From NCBI GenBank assembly GCA_973895155.1, contig OZ316892.1, forward strand, positions 15,562,001 to 15,626,000: a stretch of DNA of 64,000 nucleotides, given 5' to 3'. The translations under genes were made by a program, and so were the position numbers. The notes beneath the pieces are model-generated. The model was not told the origin of the DNA. It did not search any database and worked only from the letters and a program-made list of their open reading frames with translations. Source of the DNA: Marsupella aquatica. Taxonomy: Eukaryota > Marchantiophyta. Positions 19,833-32,159 of the stretch are shown piece by piece; positions within the stretch are counted from its first letter, which is position 1; each line of letters begins with the position of its first letter.

Positions 19833-22472
19833 CTAGCCACCGCCTTCTCTCACTGAACAAAGCATCCTTGGCTTGGAGGAGCCTCGCGTGCTTGCGGCAG
19901 GGCCATAAGTTTCACACAGCCCATGAATGTTGTCCGCCATTTCAGAGAGGACTAGATTAAAATTGAAGGAGCGTCTTATTGGGGGATTGAAAAATTGTTC
20001 ATTTCTAGCATTCCACAAAGTCCACAGGACCTGATAGACCATGAAAGCCACGATTGTGTGCGTAAAGCGGGGTCCTTTGAAAGAGCCAAGCAGTAGCATA
20101 ATATCCGTAGGAGGCCAGAGAATGATTCCAGGAAAAGACTGAGACACCAAACTCCAGCATTTACGTGCAAATTGACATTTAAAGAAGAGGTGAGGGATGG
20201 ATTCCAGTTCCGTAGAGCAAATTTGGCACATACCATTGCTCTTCCCGATTCTAAGAGCCCGCGTGCCTGTGAAAAGTCCTTGTGCCAGTATCCTCCATAC
20301 AAAGGTGCGGGATTTCAGAGGTAAATCCGAAGTCCATAGTGACAGCCATATATTATTCCATTCCGGCTCCGTGAGAATAGTATGCCAGATCCCGTTTAGC
20401 CGTCTGTAGTTTGATCCTTTGGGTCGGAGCAACTGGTACATGCGTGCATTAGGTAGTGTAAAGCGCCTCAGTGCTTCGGGTTTGTCCGACCACCGCCATT
20501 GCCCTGCAAAAGCGTGCCCAGACCGCATTTGATCTGTGAAACAGGTGATTTTGCTTAGAAAGCCCAAGCTCAATTCTTTAGTCCTGTCATCCATGCCTCG
20601 CACTTTGGCTAATTTGCTGGAATAAAAAGCAAAGTTGCTTGGAGAAGGCGCTTTCAGATCTGCTATATCCCGGATCCCGACCCTGCCATAAGTCCTGTTG
20701 ATGGCACATATTGTGTCTTCCCCAAGATCTTGCAGGCCCTCCATGCATCGGATCACACACCTTTTTGCCACTGCAGTGTCCCTAGGAGAAAAAATGAGAT
20801 GTGTACGCAACGTCTCCCAGGAGTGCCAAAGACTTCTAGTGTAGCTCATTCCACTGAAAGTCCGAGGGTAACATAGTAAGAGTCGATCCGTGAAGGAATA
20901 ATTGTTCCGCCTGATTGTTTTGGCATTATGCCATTTGGCCAGACAAAGGTTTGCTGCAAACAACCGGGCCCATTCAGAAGATGGCTGATCTAGAGCCTAG
21001 TTAAACCATTGGCAGAGTAAGGCATCGGAGTGAGCCTTGAAGTCTTTCAGACCAATACCTCCATCAATCTTGGGCCGGGAGAGTGTTCTCCAGGCAACGA
21101 GGGGCACCTTTCTTCCGCCGTCTGCATTATATCCCCAGAGGAAGTCCCTGCAGAGTGCTACTAACTTGGTGACCAAGGTGTTCGAAGAATGCAGAAACAT
21201 CATGTGGTAAATGGGAATTGCCTGTAAGACATGTTTGACAAGGATGGTGCGTCCAGTGAACGAAAGGAACCTGTTGGCCCAAGTTGAGAGCCGAGAACCA
21301 ATTTTGTCCAGGCAGAAGGTGTGAAGCTGTGTTGAATGTAGACCCCATCCCATCGGAGCACCAAGATATCGTTGAATCTCACCCCGCTTACTGATCTTGC
21401 AGCCCGTGCTGATGAGCCACTCTGGTATGCTCTCCATAGCCAAAGGGATAATGGTAGACTTATGGAAATTCAGCTTGGCTCCAGAAGCCAGTTCATAGCA
21501 CGCAAGCGCCCCTTTAGCGCCATGAAAGTCAGCTTCACAAGCCGGTATGAACATGCCCATGTCGTCTGCAAAAAGCCTGTAGCTGATCATGAGAAAATCA
21601 GAAATCTTAACCCCCTTAAATCGCCCGATCGAGATTTCAGAATCCAAGTGGTCCATCAGTGGCTGGGTCGCTAGAACAAAAAGAAGTGGAGATAAAGGAC
21701 AGCCTTGACGAACTCCTCTCCGCATCTGAATGTCCTTGGAGAAGAGGCCGTTAATATGCACCTGAGAGCTGGCACTGCTAATAAGGGAACGGACCAGGCT
21801 GATAAAGTGCGAGCCGAGCCCCAGAAGGTGAAGAGTCTCCTAGATATAAGAATGGGAGACCCGGTCGAAGGCTTTCTCGAAATCCAGTTGTAAGAAAAGC
21901 GATTCCTGTTTCTGCTTAGTTACCCAATCCACCGTCAGCCAGGCTATGGAGATATTTTCTAGTATGTGTCAGCCTGGTATAAATCCCGTTTGCTGCGAAC
22001 TGATAAGCTTCCTTAAGAGAGGTTTGAGACGGAGAGCTAAAATCTTTGCAATCAGTTTGTATACAGTATTGAGCATTGTCAGCGGCCTCCAATCTTTCAA
22101 TCTGCGTTTATCTGGCTTCTTTGGGATGAGCTTTATGATGCCTTCTTTAATGTGCGAGGCCAGAGTTCCTGTCCTCCAAAAGTCCAGAATCATGTGCATC
22201 AAATCCTCCTTGATAAAATCCCAGCATGAGCGAAAGACCTCCGCCGTCAGCCCGTCTAGGCCAGGGGCTTTATCTAAAGGAAGCAACCATAATGTGGCAC
22301 GAACTTCATCTATAGTTGGAGGCTTTTCCAGCCTGAGAATCTCAGCCGTTGACAGAGCCTTGCTAGTATTCTTGAAGAGGACGCGCCTCGCCTCCCTCAC
22401 CACCGTAGATGCATTGTTAGCCACCTCGTCGCTCGCCTCATAAAGGTCAATGAATTGATGTTCCACCTCTTC
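19833..22472 (-). pseudogene. LINE-1 ORF2: reverse transcriptase, zf-RVT and C-terminal region
   Basis: Together with 23893-24259 (N-terminal piece beyond LINE-2) this is one ORF2. Motifs in order: RLRWLGQGDELSKFYF (24.0 kb), LPLDKAPGLDGLTAEVF, LKDWRPLTMLNTVYKLIAK, SSQQTGFIPG, LQLDFEKAFDRV, GVRQGCPLSPLLFVLATQPL and the catalytic YRLFADDMGMF (about 21565). After the thumb come the zf-RVT-like segment MCQICSTELESIPHLFFKCQ and IVAFMVYQVLWTLWNARNE. Stops: TGA after FIPG (an Arg CGA codon in LINE-3's CGA/AGA position), TAG near 21840, TAG at about 21000. These changes kill it. The product would nick and reverse-transcribe at the target in a live element. Confidence 0.9.
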
Positions 22473-22581
22473 AAGTATCCTGTTTTCCTATAAGGTTATT
22501 AGAAGAAATGGCTATTCCTTCCAAGACCAGCTCTTACTCTGTTCACCTCGTTCATTTAGTGGTCTACCTTACACGACAGGT

Positions 22582-23631
22582 TTGTGGAAGAGTTGGGAAC
22601 TGGTTAGGGCTCATCTTTCATTTGAACCTGGACGAATGGGACCGCCAGCGAGGTGGAGCATCTCTGACACTCTTAGATGCATGGTTGGCTTCAATTCGCT
22701 GCCCAATGCGACAATTACGACTATTGCTACGATTTGTGGCAGACTGGGAATGAGGACTGTTGGGGATGGATGGTCGACGGAGGACGGATGCTGGAAGGAC
22801 CTTCCTTTGAGATGGCACAACATTCAAAGTATTTCGGCTGAGCATCGGCTGTTGGCCAGGTCGTTCTTGGAGCGTCTGTGGAGCACAGATTTCTGTTGTA
22901 CTGAATACTTCCTGTATGCCAAGCAATGGCGCTGGAGTGACAATGCGGGAGCTGGTCTGAGGAACTTCAGGATTGAGAACTGTCGAGTATATGATTTTTT
23001 GAGACCCAAAACCTCTACTCATGAGAGGCTGAATAGGATCTGGTCTCTCTCCCAACCGGAGCTGGTTTGGAATGTGGGATGGACCAAGCTATGGAGCTCT
23101 GATTTGCCAGTCAGAGGCAAGACCTTTATATGGAGGATTATTGTAGGGGGTCTTTTCTCTGGAGAGCGTGCGCTCAGAATCGATGTAAGCAATGGAGACT
23201 GCAAACTTTGTTGCGGGGTATTGGAGACTATTCCCCATAGTTTTTTCAGATGTACACATGCAGTTAGAAGCTGGAGCATATGTCAGGCCTTTCTTAGTGG
23301 ATTGGGTATGCCATTCGGACAAGGTCTGAATGTCTTGTTGGAGGCTGCTTGTGGGAAAGATGAGAAACAAGTTGCACAACTTTTTGTTTTGCATCAGATT
23401 CTGTGGCGACTTTGGATGGGGTGGAACACACATATGTTCCATTTGCATGGCAGACGCTCATTTGATTTGGGCCTGGTTCTTATTGAGGCGGCTGAGAATC
23501 TGTATGCGGTTAGTCGCCGTTCTCTTCCGGGTAGGAAATGCACCAGACTTCTTAGGGCCAAAACCTGGATTGATGAGAGATGTAGGGGTTGGCTCTCTTT
23601 TGGCAGCGGCTGCATCGTCACTGGGATGTGA
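22582..23631 (+). pseudogene. LINE-2 ORF2 C-terminal fragment (zf-RVT region)
   Basis: 350 residues, no internal stop, equivalent to the post-thumb part of LINE ORF2: YAKQWRWSDNAGAGLRNFRI, VYDFLRPKTSTHERLNRIW, WSSDLPVRGKTFIWRIIVGG, LFSGERALRIDVSNGDCKLC and the zf-RVT cysteines CKLCCGVLETIPHSFFRCTH. It ends VLHQILWRLWMGWNTHMFH. The open frame suggests this insertion is recent. It lacks a catalytic RT domain. Confidence 0.85.
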
Positions 23632-23815
23632 CTGGCTGGTTGTTTGTGATGTGACTCGTAGCCCATGTGATGAGTAGGGGGTAGATGCGGTTCTTTTTCC
23701 CTGTGCTTTTTTGTGCTTGTTGATCCTGTGCCCTTGGTCTGCCCCTACACTAGTGGGGACTGCCCTATGGCGGGGTCTGTTGTCTGGCCGTTTTGGGCCT
23801 TCTTTGTTCGCCCTT

Positions 23816-23835
23816 CCCGTGGGGTTTTTCGCGGG
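23816..23835 (+). promoter_or_regulatory. LINE-2 3'-end hairpin
   Basis: CCCGTG and CGCGGG pair around a GGGTTTTT-type loop, 40 bp from the element end. Same structure in LINE-1, -3 and -4; likely the RNA site recognised by the LINE RT. Confidence 0.65.
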
Positions 23836-23892
23836 GGAACATCAAAATTTATAAAATGATCTCTCTCTTTCAAGGAAGTATCCTGTTTTCCT

Positions 23893-24259
23893 GTGTGATG
23901 ACTGAGCCGTTTTCCAGTAGCAAAGAGGCCATATTTTCTCTACTACATTTGGCTTTGATGCTGGCAAAATAGAACTTAGACAGCTCATCGCCCTGTCCAA
24001 GCCACCTGAGTCTGGAGAGCCGCCGGCCATGCTGTGCCTCTTCATGTTCCGCAAATCTCATTTCTTCCTCTGCAGTAGCATAATCTCTGAGGTCCGCGTC
24101 TGAGTAGTCACTAATCATAGCTAACTTTAGAGCCCGAAGTTTTTCTCGTAGGCCCCGGGTCGTAGCTTCTTGCGCTGAAGTAGAACCTTGTAGTTCCAAA
24201 AATCTGTTTCGAAGTCTTGTAGTGGCTAGATAGAAGCGCAGATGAGGGTTGTCCTGAGG
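23893..24259 (-). pseudogene. LINE-1 ORF2, upstream fragment
   Basis: Encodes RLRNRFLELQG...LRDYATAEEEMRF, the helical spacer between endonuclease and RT, then LSRLRWLGQGDELSKFYFAS and SLLLENGSVITQENRIL. The frame resumes on the far side of LINE-2 at 22472 with EEVEHQFIDLYE, showing that one ORF was split. Confidence 0.9.
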
Positions 24260-25058
24260 GTTACTAGTGGAGCTTTAGATAGTGATTTTGACGATGACTC
24301 TATAGCCAATTATCCCCATCATCAGGTAGTTGCACCGTTATTGTGGAATATGGAGAAGACGTATGGGTGTACTAAGGGCCCTAAGAGATACTCTGGTGTA
24401 GTTGGCATGATTGATTTGGATGATTTCATCCAAAAATTTGATACATGGTGTGATATGGAAATAATATGTAACGCCATATTGTTTACACCTTTCATGGCAT
24501 GGAAAGGGTTGTTTCAGCATTCGGAAGGTCCACCCATGGATGATTACCATGCGTTTTGTAAGATCTATTGGCTGACATTGAGATAACATTGGTCACCAAA
24601 CTATGTGTCCATCACTTACAGTACAAGTGCAATTTCTCAACTTGTTGCTTCTTCTAGTAGCACTAGCCAGAGTGACACTCCACTAGCATCCATCGTTACT
24701 CCTATTGGTGCAATTGTGGGTGGGAGTGGAGTTGTGCCAATATTTAACCGTGTGGTGAAGTTCTTTGATGTGTTGAAGTAGAACTACCAGGGTATGAGAA
24801 CTGATAAGTTGAAGGGTCTTTAAGATTTTCAGTGCAAAACTAGAGAGAGTCTACGCAAAGCATACACTTGTATGCAAAGATTGATTAGAGTCACCAAGGG
24901 AGTGATAGAGGCCCAAGCAGTTCAATTTTGGTATGCAATTTTGGATAGAGGGTTGCAATATAGAGTAAAAGATGCCACTCTATTGAGGTATTTAGATCTC
25001 ACGTTGGCTGTTGTTTTTGCACTTGTTTAGCTTATTGAGCTCAATATGGTGAATGAGA
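24260..25058 (+). pseudogene. Gypsy-2 gag, degenerate
   Basis: Same protein as Gypsy-1 Gag: HHQVVAPLLWNMEKTYG, IDLDDFIQKFDTWCD, LFTPFMAWKGLFQHSEGPPM and MDDYHAFCKIYW; after a TAA the frame goes on with HWSPNYVSITY and further on with KLKGL and YAILDRGLQYRV. Stops are scattered (TAA after WLTLR, TAG in LK*NYQG, TAA before DFQ, TAG before LIELN), several at positions where Gypsy-1 keeps a Gln or similar codon. Its first residues lie on the other side of LINE-1 (to 19405). The frame breaks at 25058 at the 11.2-kb insertion. Confidence 0.9.
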
Positions 25059-25422
25059 CATTCTGTGACGCCGTCGGTACAGCGGTTAATGAGTGATTCG
25101 GTCTAACTGCGCTCGGCATGCGCGTTAGGAGTGTCTTAGACCGCTATTATTAGCATAACGACAGTATTTAGATAATCATTATGGGTAGGATATCATTAGG
25201 CAATAAGGGGGAATTCAGGTTCGGACTGGCGGCTGGTCGCTATTCGCACACCCGGGTTACGAGCGTGGAGGGGCCCCTCCCTCGGGTCGGTATAACAAAC
25301 TTAAGAAAGCGGCCACTGACACGCGCTGACTCAGACCGGCGGAGTGGCCGGCACACCACAAGCGTGAGCGGTTCAGCCTATGGGCATCGAGGAGACGTCG
25401 GGGGATCGACAAGCCCTCAAGG

Positions 25423-25430
25423 TATAAAAG
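25423..25430 (+). promoter_or_regulatory. TATA box
   Basis: TATAAAAG in a GC-rich setting, about 170 bp upstream of the ATG at 25600. Looks like an LTR or class II promoter; no duplicate LTR was found downstream. Confidence 0.5.
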
Positions 25431-25599
25431 GGGAGCCAACCCTTTGTAGTGCACCAGTCCACCAGTCCACGCGCCAGCTTCGACCCCAGCTCTCTCGTTC
25501 GCTCTAAGTCGCCACTACTATCTCCTCTGAATATCGCACACGATCCTCTCCAGCTCGGCCATTCGATTCTGGACGCAGTTCCTATCTACCGGAAGGCAC

Positions 25600-28133
25600 T
25601 TGGCCGACTCATTGAAACACGCCAACCCGCGCCGATACGAAATCAAACGCGAGTACGAGAGAGCCATCCGCCTAGCAGGACGACACCACTACATCCTTAA
25701 CTTTGACTACCCGTCTCAGAGCGAGCTTTACCGACCTGTAGAGGTATCCGGGTACTTCTTCAATGGAGACAAATATATCGGGTTCTGGGAAGCATTGCTT
25801 CGGCTTCCGGACGAGGTCTTCAATATCCCGGGTACAATCGACTTGCACCGACATCACTTTGACCACATCCCTACTCAGGTTTGGGCTATCATCAACAGCG
25901 AGTCCAGCACTACCCGTTCGACAAGGTCGTCTGCACTCGCTTCGGAGAACTTCTACCAGCACCTACAGAGCTTCATAGGAACTCGGCTAGCAACCAACAT
26001 GACCAACTCAGTCGTACCCGTACCCATACAACCTCAGGCTCAGCTTCAGCTTTAGCCTCAGCCGCAGCCTAGCCAAACCCCACCACCGATCGCCCAGCCA
26101 GCACAAGTATGCTCCGTCATCAACGCTGTGGATCTTAGCGATGACGACGAGGCTACCATACCCTTGACCAGGCGGCCCAGAGGAACAAGCCCTCAGGGGG
26201 TCGACACTATATCGTCCCCACCCCCTACTCTGACCCCAGGAGCGGCCCCGGCAGACAACATGGTGACCGTGGCTGACCCGGGCCCGTTACTAACGGCAGT
26301 AGCACTAGGCCCGATCGGGAGGATGGGGAGGTGTCACCTTCCCCGAGCCAGTCACGGGGGAAGAAGAGGAAGGAATCCGCCACTGCATCCGGGTTACCGT
26401 TGGCCACGGTAGCCGTAGCCAAGGTGACAATGCACCGCATGGGGGAAAATGTTCACAAAAACATCCTCCATCCTAAGCATGCGGTGTACCTGAAGACTCA
26501 GGGATTCGAGCACCTCGCCTCCCTCCCCTGGAACACTTGCAGGTACTACGGGGAGGACATGACAGAGTTCGTCAGGAATTATGACGACGCGCGTCAACAT
26601 ACTCGGCTACGGGGAAGGAGTATCTTCCTCACGGAAGAATGGCTCCGGATGATCTTCGGGTTACCCGAAGGTGACCATCGAGTCGAATCACGGGCTCCCG
26701 GGGGCAAGGGAGCCAAGTACCAATCTTCAAGTTTTCCCTCAGAGGGAGCAGTGGACAACGGGTTCGTGATGAAGACCTGCCTCATCCCCAAGATAGCTGA
26801 GCGACTGGAGTTCCAGAGGTACGCCCTCCACATGATGGAACCCCGGGGGGAGATCTCCGCCGCCCAGGTTATCCAGGTTGAGAACTATCGACCTAGGAGG
26901 TGGGCGTCGTACTTCGCTAAGAAATTCCATGAAGAGATGGAGCGGCGAAGGAAGACGCTGTACATTGGCGGGAAGGCGTATTTCGCTAGCCACATCGAGA
27001 TCATTCTTGAGTGGTACGCCCGGTTTGATCGACAAACCCTTCCCCGTGTCAACGTTACAAAGCTCGTCCCAGCTAGGTGGGTTTTCCCGGCCTTGGAGAG
27101 ACGGCCCCAACCCGAGGCCCGAAGTCCAGTGGACACGCCAGCTTCACCCACCCCACCTCCACAAGTAGCTGTAGTCGTAACCGAGGGGGTACCGGATGGG
27201 TCGGGTGTCGCAACCGTTGATGCGACCCAACAGGCCGGGCTAAGTACAGAAGTCAGTACGGCAGAGGTCTTACCCGAGCCCAGTTCTCCCAAAGACCCAC
27301 CAGTGGCTATTCCGGAGAACCGGACATTGCTACAGGAGGACGCTCCAGCCCCTTCCAATGTTACGTCCCCAGGGCTGGACGTCATTGCCCCGGCCCCCGC
27401 CCGTGTTGACGTCTGCCCGTGCCCAACTCCGGACAGGCACAACCTGGACCACCCGGAACTCTTCGTACCGGGTACATTTCTGAACGGGCTTCTGGGAGAT
27501 TTCTCTCATCAGATTGCCCGGGATACCGGGGAGTTCATGGCCCGGAAGGTAGCCTGTTTCTTCAATCAGGAGTTGGTTGCCGCAGTAAAGGCAGGACGGG
27601 CCCAGTTAGAGGCCCTTCAGAGGATAGAGCGGTACCGGGTGGAGTCCGTGTACCTAAAGAACAAAGTTGCGGCTCAAGAGGCTGAGCTTCGGCAACTACG
27701 ACCCAAGGTTGCAGCCGCCGATGAGTTGTTAGCAAAGGCGCACGCTCTTACCGCCCTAGCCGAACAGGCCAAAGCTGGGAACGAGGCCGAGATTACCTGG
27801 CAGAAAGACCTGGAGGAGGCCGAGGAACGGGCCCAACGGGACACGGCGGAGATAGCCACGCTGCAGGCCGAGGTGGCGCAGCTCCAAACCGAGACCGAGA
27901 AGCAGGACCAGCTGGCGGGTAAACTGACAAGTGACGCCCAGCAGTTGGAGGAGGCTTTCAGGAGGCAGCAGAAGAGAGGGATGCGGCGAGGCGAGAGAAC
28001 GAATCTCTGCTGGACCAGGTCCAGCTCCTCAAGGCGGACAATGACAGGCTTCGAAGGCAGCGGGATGGCCGCTCCCATTCAGGCGGCTTTGGCAAGCGTG
28101 CCAGGCATTAGCGGCGGAGTAGGAATAGATTAG
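25600..28133 (+). pseudogene. Plant transposon-type protein with C-terminal coiled coil
   Basis: Broken long frame, about 830 residues originally. Frame 1 (25600-26400) starts MADSLKHANPRRYEIKREYE, becomes Gln/Pro-rich, has one TAG (LQL*PQPQP, surely a former CAG) and an acidic DLSDDDEATIPL stretch. A shift near 26300 enters the frame of 26331-28133 with basic RGKKRKES (nuclear-localisation-like). Then a region resembling the 'putative plant transposon protein' family: LPWNTCRYYGEDMTEFVRNY, RLRGRSIFLTEEWLRMIFGL, then GKAYFASHIEIILEWYARF. After a Pro-rich linker, residues about 410-560 are a heptad-rich coiled coil (LKNKVAAQEAELRQLRPKVA). The coiled coil continues past a one-base shift near 27960 in another frame (RRENESLLDQVQLLKADNDR) to a TAG near 28110. 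Domain call by eye only. Confidence 0.5.
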
Positions 28134-30270
28134 GATTAGGACTAGCTTAGTCAGGTTCTTGGGACAGGCACCTGCCTTCGGTACAGCATTGCTGCCATGC
28201 TGTCCAGCCTGCGTAGATTAGGATCTTCTAATAAGACACAGCCGTTTTCCGGCCTGACTGTCAGCTTAGTTAAGACCTTAGTCAGTGAATCTTCGGCAAG
28301 AGGACACCCCGTCCCTCGGCCCTTAGTATTTAGTGCACCCCTCGGTAGAGGAAGGGGGGGGTTTTTAGTTGCAGAGTTGGGCGTCCGCGGTAGATGCGGG
28401 GAGTCCCGACCTTTGGGAATGAAAGAGGACCAAGGGGAGGGGTAGGACTAAGCTCGTCGGGCGAGTGCGGAGCCGGGCTCCGTTGTAGTGTGCACCCTCG
28501 GCCTTGAACCTATTCATTCCGGGGCTGTCGGGTCAACTAAGTGTACGCATATGTTCCCTTTGTAGTAAAATCCTTTTCCATCATTTTCCTTCGTGTAAAT
28601 CGAGATTGTATGCATGTGCGCGTGTATGTGTGTGGGTTTCCCGTATATGGGTGGCAGCGCCAGGCCGAACGCACTACCTGAGACATGCACAGGGTGCAGC
28701 CTGCGGGTAAGTGGTTGCGAGCACGGCTTGAGGACCTGTATCATCGAATCCGGATCGAAGGCGGATAGCACGAAGGCTTAGAAGCCCTTAAGCCGGGGTC
28801 GATCCTGCTATCGACTAAGGTACGTTCCGGCGGTGGACACAAACCATACCTAGGAGGTGTCCGTATTTAGCAGTATGCGCACTTAGCGCTAGTTTATGAG
28901 AGTAAGGTGCATTATGTGCTTCCCTTCCTGCCCAAACCCTCAGATTTACGAGGGATGTGCCCGTCTAAGCTGAAGTCTGAGTTAAGGCCGCAGCCGATGA
29001 TGTGACACATTCACAAAAAGGGATCGACGGCGACGCTTGGCTTTGAGCTGAAGGTGTGCTCAGGGTACTTAGATTTTGTTCTTGGGGATGGTTGTTCAGA
29101 TTTGTAGTTGACCTGGAGCTAAGACGTTTTCCTCCTATTTAGGGGGGTGGGACTAATGCGAACGCAGTTGGAAGGGTTGGAAGGGATGCTTGGAGAAGGA
29201 AGATAAGTTGAAAAAGAGGGAATGACTGGAATGGTTTAGGGTCGGAGCCGCTGGAAGACGCAGCCAGAGGTTCACTTGCGCGTGACTCTTTGTTTTTTTA
29301 AGGAGTGATAGTCTTACTTTAAGGGCGGAGTGGCTTTGGGTGACTGATCCGGATTACAGCTTGTAAAATACCTAAACAATGTTCTTGAAGGACGGTGCAC
29401 TGTGTTCTCTCAATGGTGGAGAAGGTCTAATGTTGTGCCTGGAAGAAGGGGGATCCAGGAGCGGTACACGACACTGAGAGAAACAACGGAAGATAAATGA
29501 GTTTGCTGATCAAGAGCAATTAGGATTAAGGATTGAGAGATAAGGATTAAGGATTAAGGATTGAGAGATCTGATTACGCTATCAAAGTGTAAACCCGGCC
29601 GCAGAGAGATTTGGACCTCAACTTCCTAAGCAAGATAGAAGGCGTAGTAAAGATCAGTCATGATTGGACTGAAAACTAAGGTTATGGTCAAGAACTGGAC
29701 GCGGACTGGAAGCTGAGTGGATTAGGGGTAGTGGATATGAGGGATTAGACGGTAATACCGTTGTCACTGGCACCAGGGTAAGAAGCGCAGAGAAAGGGCA
29801 AAACAGGAGATACAACTAGGGCGTATGCAGCGGCGAGCAAGGGCAGCGAGATTAAGGAGTAAAGAGAAGCAGCATGAACTTGTCAAGGTAACAGTGATAG
29901 ACTAGGAAGGTAAAACATAAGGGCAGACTGGAAGAATTAAAAAGGGGGAGGTATAGAGGAAAGTGCAGCGGGCAGGAGCAGCCCACGACTGGGACCTGCT
30001 AAGGGTGCGGGGAAGGGAAGACTGAGAGACTCAAGAATTGTCGAGCATGGCGCGGTAATCCACGGGATTAGGGGCAAAGGGACTTTGTTGGTACCTCGAA
30101 GGAAGGCCTGACTGAGAGGTGAGAAGGCAACTTTTTACTCTAATACCCTGCTATTACTGCTTAAGCCATGGCATTGATAGGCGAGGCTAATGCAAGATTT
30201 AGTAGGAAGGACTCTTGAAGCTCGGCTACGCACCAAGGTTGGGGGGGCCAAGATGCTCCTGAACGTCGAC
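28134..30270. other. Non-coding spacer between transposon ORF and LINE-3 ORF1
   Basis: No credible ORF. The second half (about 29,100-30,150) is purine-rich and includes short AAGGATTGAGAGAT-type repeats at 29518-29570; this may be the LINE-3 5' UTR. No second LTR matching 25064 onward was seen. Confidence 0.5.
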
Positions 30271-30278
30271 CTTTTTGT

Positions 30279-31610
30279 GTGGCCCAACAACCGTTTGATC
30301 TATATGCTAACTCGAACAGGGCACGTAAGCGCCAGTCGGATCTAAAGGAGACACGAGAAAATAGAAAGGAGCCTGGGATTGCGGGAGATAGTGAGTTACC
30401 TCCAGGCCCGGCAGAGAGCTTGGGTAAGGAGAGCAATTCTGAACCTGCCAGAACCCCCGGAGTAGAACCTCCTTCTATACAACCTCAATTGGCTGAGCCA
30501 AGGGCTCCGGCTGTGCGTGAAACGGCGGGGGACCCGAAAGGACAGGAAGGTGAAGAGGCCTCGGACAAATGTATAAACATTTTAAAGGAGATTGCTGACA
30601 ATACAAAAGGAGAATGGAGCTCTAAGCTGTTCACCACGGTGGACTGGAGTCTAGAGGAAGCGGCGTGTAATATAAAACAATTGTACAACTGTGCAATGTT
30701 GTGCTATTTTATTGACTGGACTTCGATGCTACCAACATTCCGGGCATGGGTGGAAGAATGGATGGTCGAGAGGCAAGATTGGCCGGTGCTGCGGGTGAAA
30801 TTCGTAGGGAAAAGTTTCTATATGATTGTATTCGAAAAGGCGGAGCATCGGGACTTGGCTTTAGAGTTAGCACCTTGGTTCCTGGAGCGGAAACTAGTAT
30901 TCACTTTTCCCTAGGACCCTTCATTCGATATAAGGTCTGCAAAATTTACCAAGCTGCCAGTGTGGATCGAGCTTCCTTTTCGAGCTCTGGTACTCGAAGG
31001 ATGCAGGATAAAGATTGCAGAATCATTGGGAAAGCTATTACATTACATCCAAGGGGATGATTATAGTTCCTATCCGCACGACAGGGCCTGCATTCTCTGG
31101 GATACTGAACGCAAAGTACCTCAAAGTGCATGAGTTAAGATAAGGGAGGATATAATCATTTGGCAACCCATTCTGTTCAAGAACATTCCTTTTCACTATT
31201 TTAAGTGTAACAAGAAAGGGCATCTGGCCCGGGAGTGCAGGGAGGGAAGGGATGTAGTGGCGGAGGCAGACCGGGATAATAAGGGGGAGGCAGTGGACAA
31301 CACCCCTGAGGAGTTAGACGAGATAGCAGAAGGTGACCCGGAGGAGGTGTTAAGGAGGCAATTAGCTATGAATCTTCGAGTTTGGAATGGAGTAGATATG
31401 GCTACTCCCAAGGAGGGCAATACGGTCACTGCAGACATAATTGCGGTGGAATCACTGATGCGAGAGGAAGTTGCTGCCCTCCCCGCTGCCATTAGCGGAT
31501 CAGGGAATGACAAATTAAACAATACTGAAGGGGTCGACCGGGGAGAAGGGGACCCGCTACTGCTGTCACCTGGTAGAGGTGGGGGGCATCGGAAATGCTT
31601 ATGCCAGTGA
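30279..31610 (+). pseudogene. LINE-3 ORF1 (DUF4283-like RNA-binding protein with zinc knuckle)
   Basis: First protein of plant L1 elements, which binds the element RNA. Frame 30279-30914 has a charged N-terminus, then the DUF4283-type core: WSLEEAACNIKQLYNCAMLC, LRVKFVGKSFYMIVFEKAEH and LALELAPWFLERKLVF. After a one-base shift near 30912 it goes on with SFDIRSAKFTKLPVWIELPF and, past further damage, FHYFKCNKKGHLARECREGR. The knuckle lacks its first cysteine: a Tyr (TAT) sits where the family has Cys (TGT), a G-to-A change. An acidic tail (NTPEELDEIAEGDPEEV) follows. Dead. Confidence 0.8.
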
Positions 31611-32159
31611 CACAACCACCCAGGGTGCTCGATGCTGGGGCACAAAGCTTTGGGCCTGTGGTGATTGTAGCCTCAGTAATCACCCAACGAGGGGGATGGT
31701 GCAGATCCTGAAGCTTATTCATATCATGGTGACACAAATGTTGATATGTCAGAATATGAAGAGTATGTATCCTGTAAAGGAAAGGAGCATGCCAGGAAGT
31801 TGGACAAGAGGACACCTCCAGCAACCAAGAAAGATTGTGCTCCTTAAGAAGCTAAAAAGCAACGCTCCCTCACTTTCTCACAACCGTTTGTGCCTAACGC
31901 AGGGATGGGCAAGCTGAAGGAACCCGGGGTGGAGCGAGATTGATTGACTATGGATATTGCTACCCCTGTGGGCACTGATGGTGGGGGCGCAATGGAGCTT
32001 GCTTCTCCATTAATGACCGTCATTCAGAGAGATGAGATGGGAGAAATTGATCTAGTCACACCAAGGAGACGCAGAAGTGGTAGCGTGGGCTCGGGCACTT
32101 CATCGGGAGGCCGGATCTGATTGTAAGCTTGGAGGGATCAGGGGGAGATCGACATCATA

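Larger units (their letters stand above)
22490..23875 (+). mobile_element. LINE-2, 5'-truncated LINE nested in LINE-1
   Basis: 17-bp TSD AAGTATCCTGTTTTCCT at 22473-22489 and 23876-23892. 1386 bp, plus orientation, only the last third of ORF2 plus 3' UTR. Precise excision at the TSD restores LINE-1's frame. Confidence 0.93.
19406..24259 (-). mobile_element. LINE-1, 5'-truncated L1-type LINE
   Basis: Inserted into Gypsy-2 with a 17-bp TSD GTTACTAGTGGAGCTTT at 19389-19405 and 24260-24276. On the plus strand the T-run at 19403-19410 represents its A-tail. It is itself interrupted by LINE-2. It contains the C-terminal two thirds of ORF2; no endonuclease, so 5'-truncated. Confidence 0.93.

Noticed and set aside
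25600-26055. Independent small gene
   Set aside because: It shares frame and composition with the downstream ORF and is cut only by a CAG-to-TAG type stop; better read as the N-terminus of one broken protein.
25064-29005. A complete LTR element starting TGTGACGCC and ending ...GACA, with CATTC on both sides
   Set aside because: The two ends share no LTR-length similarity, and a 5-bp flank match can occur by chance.
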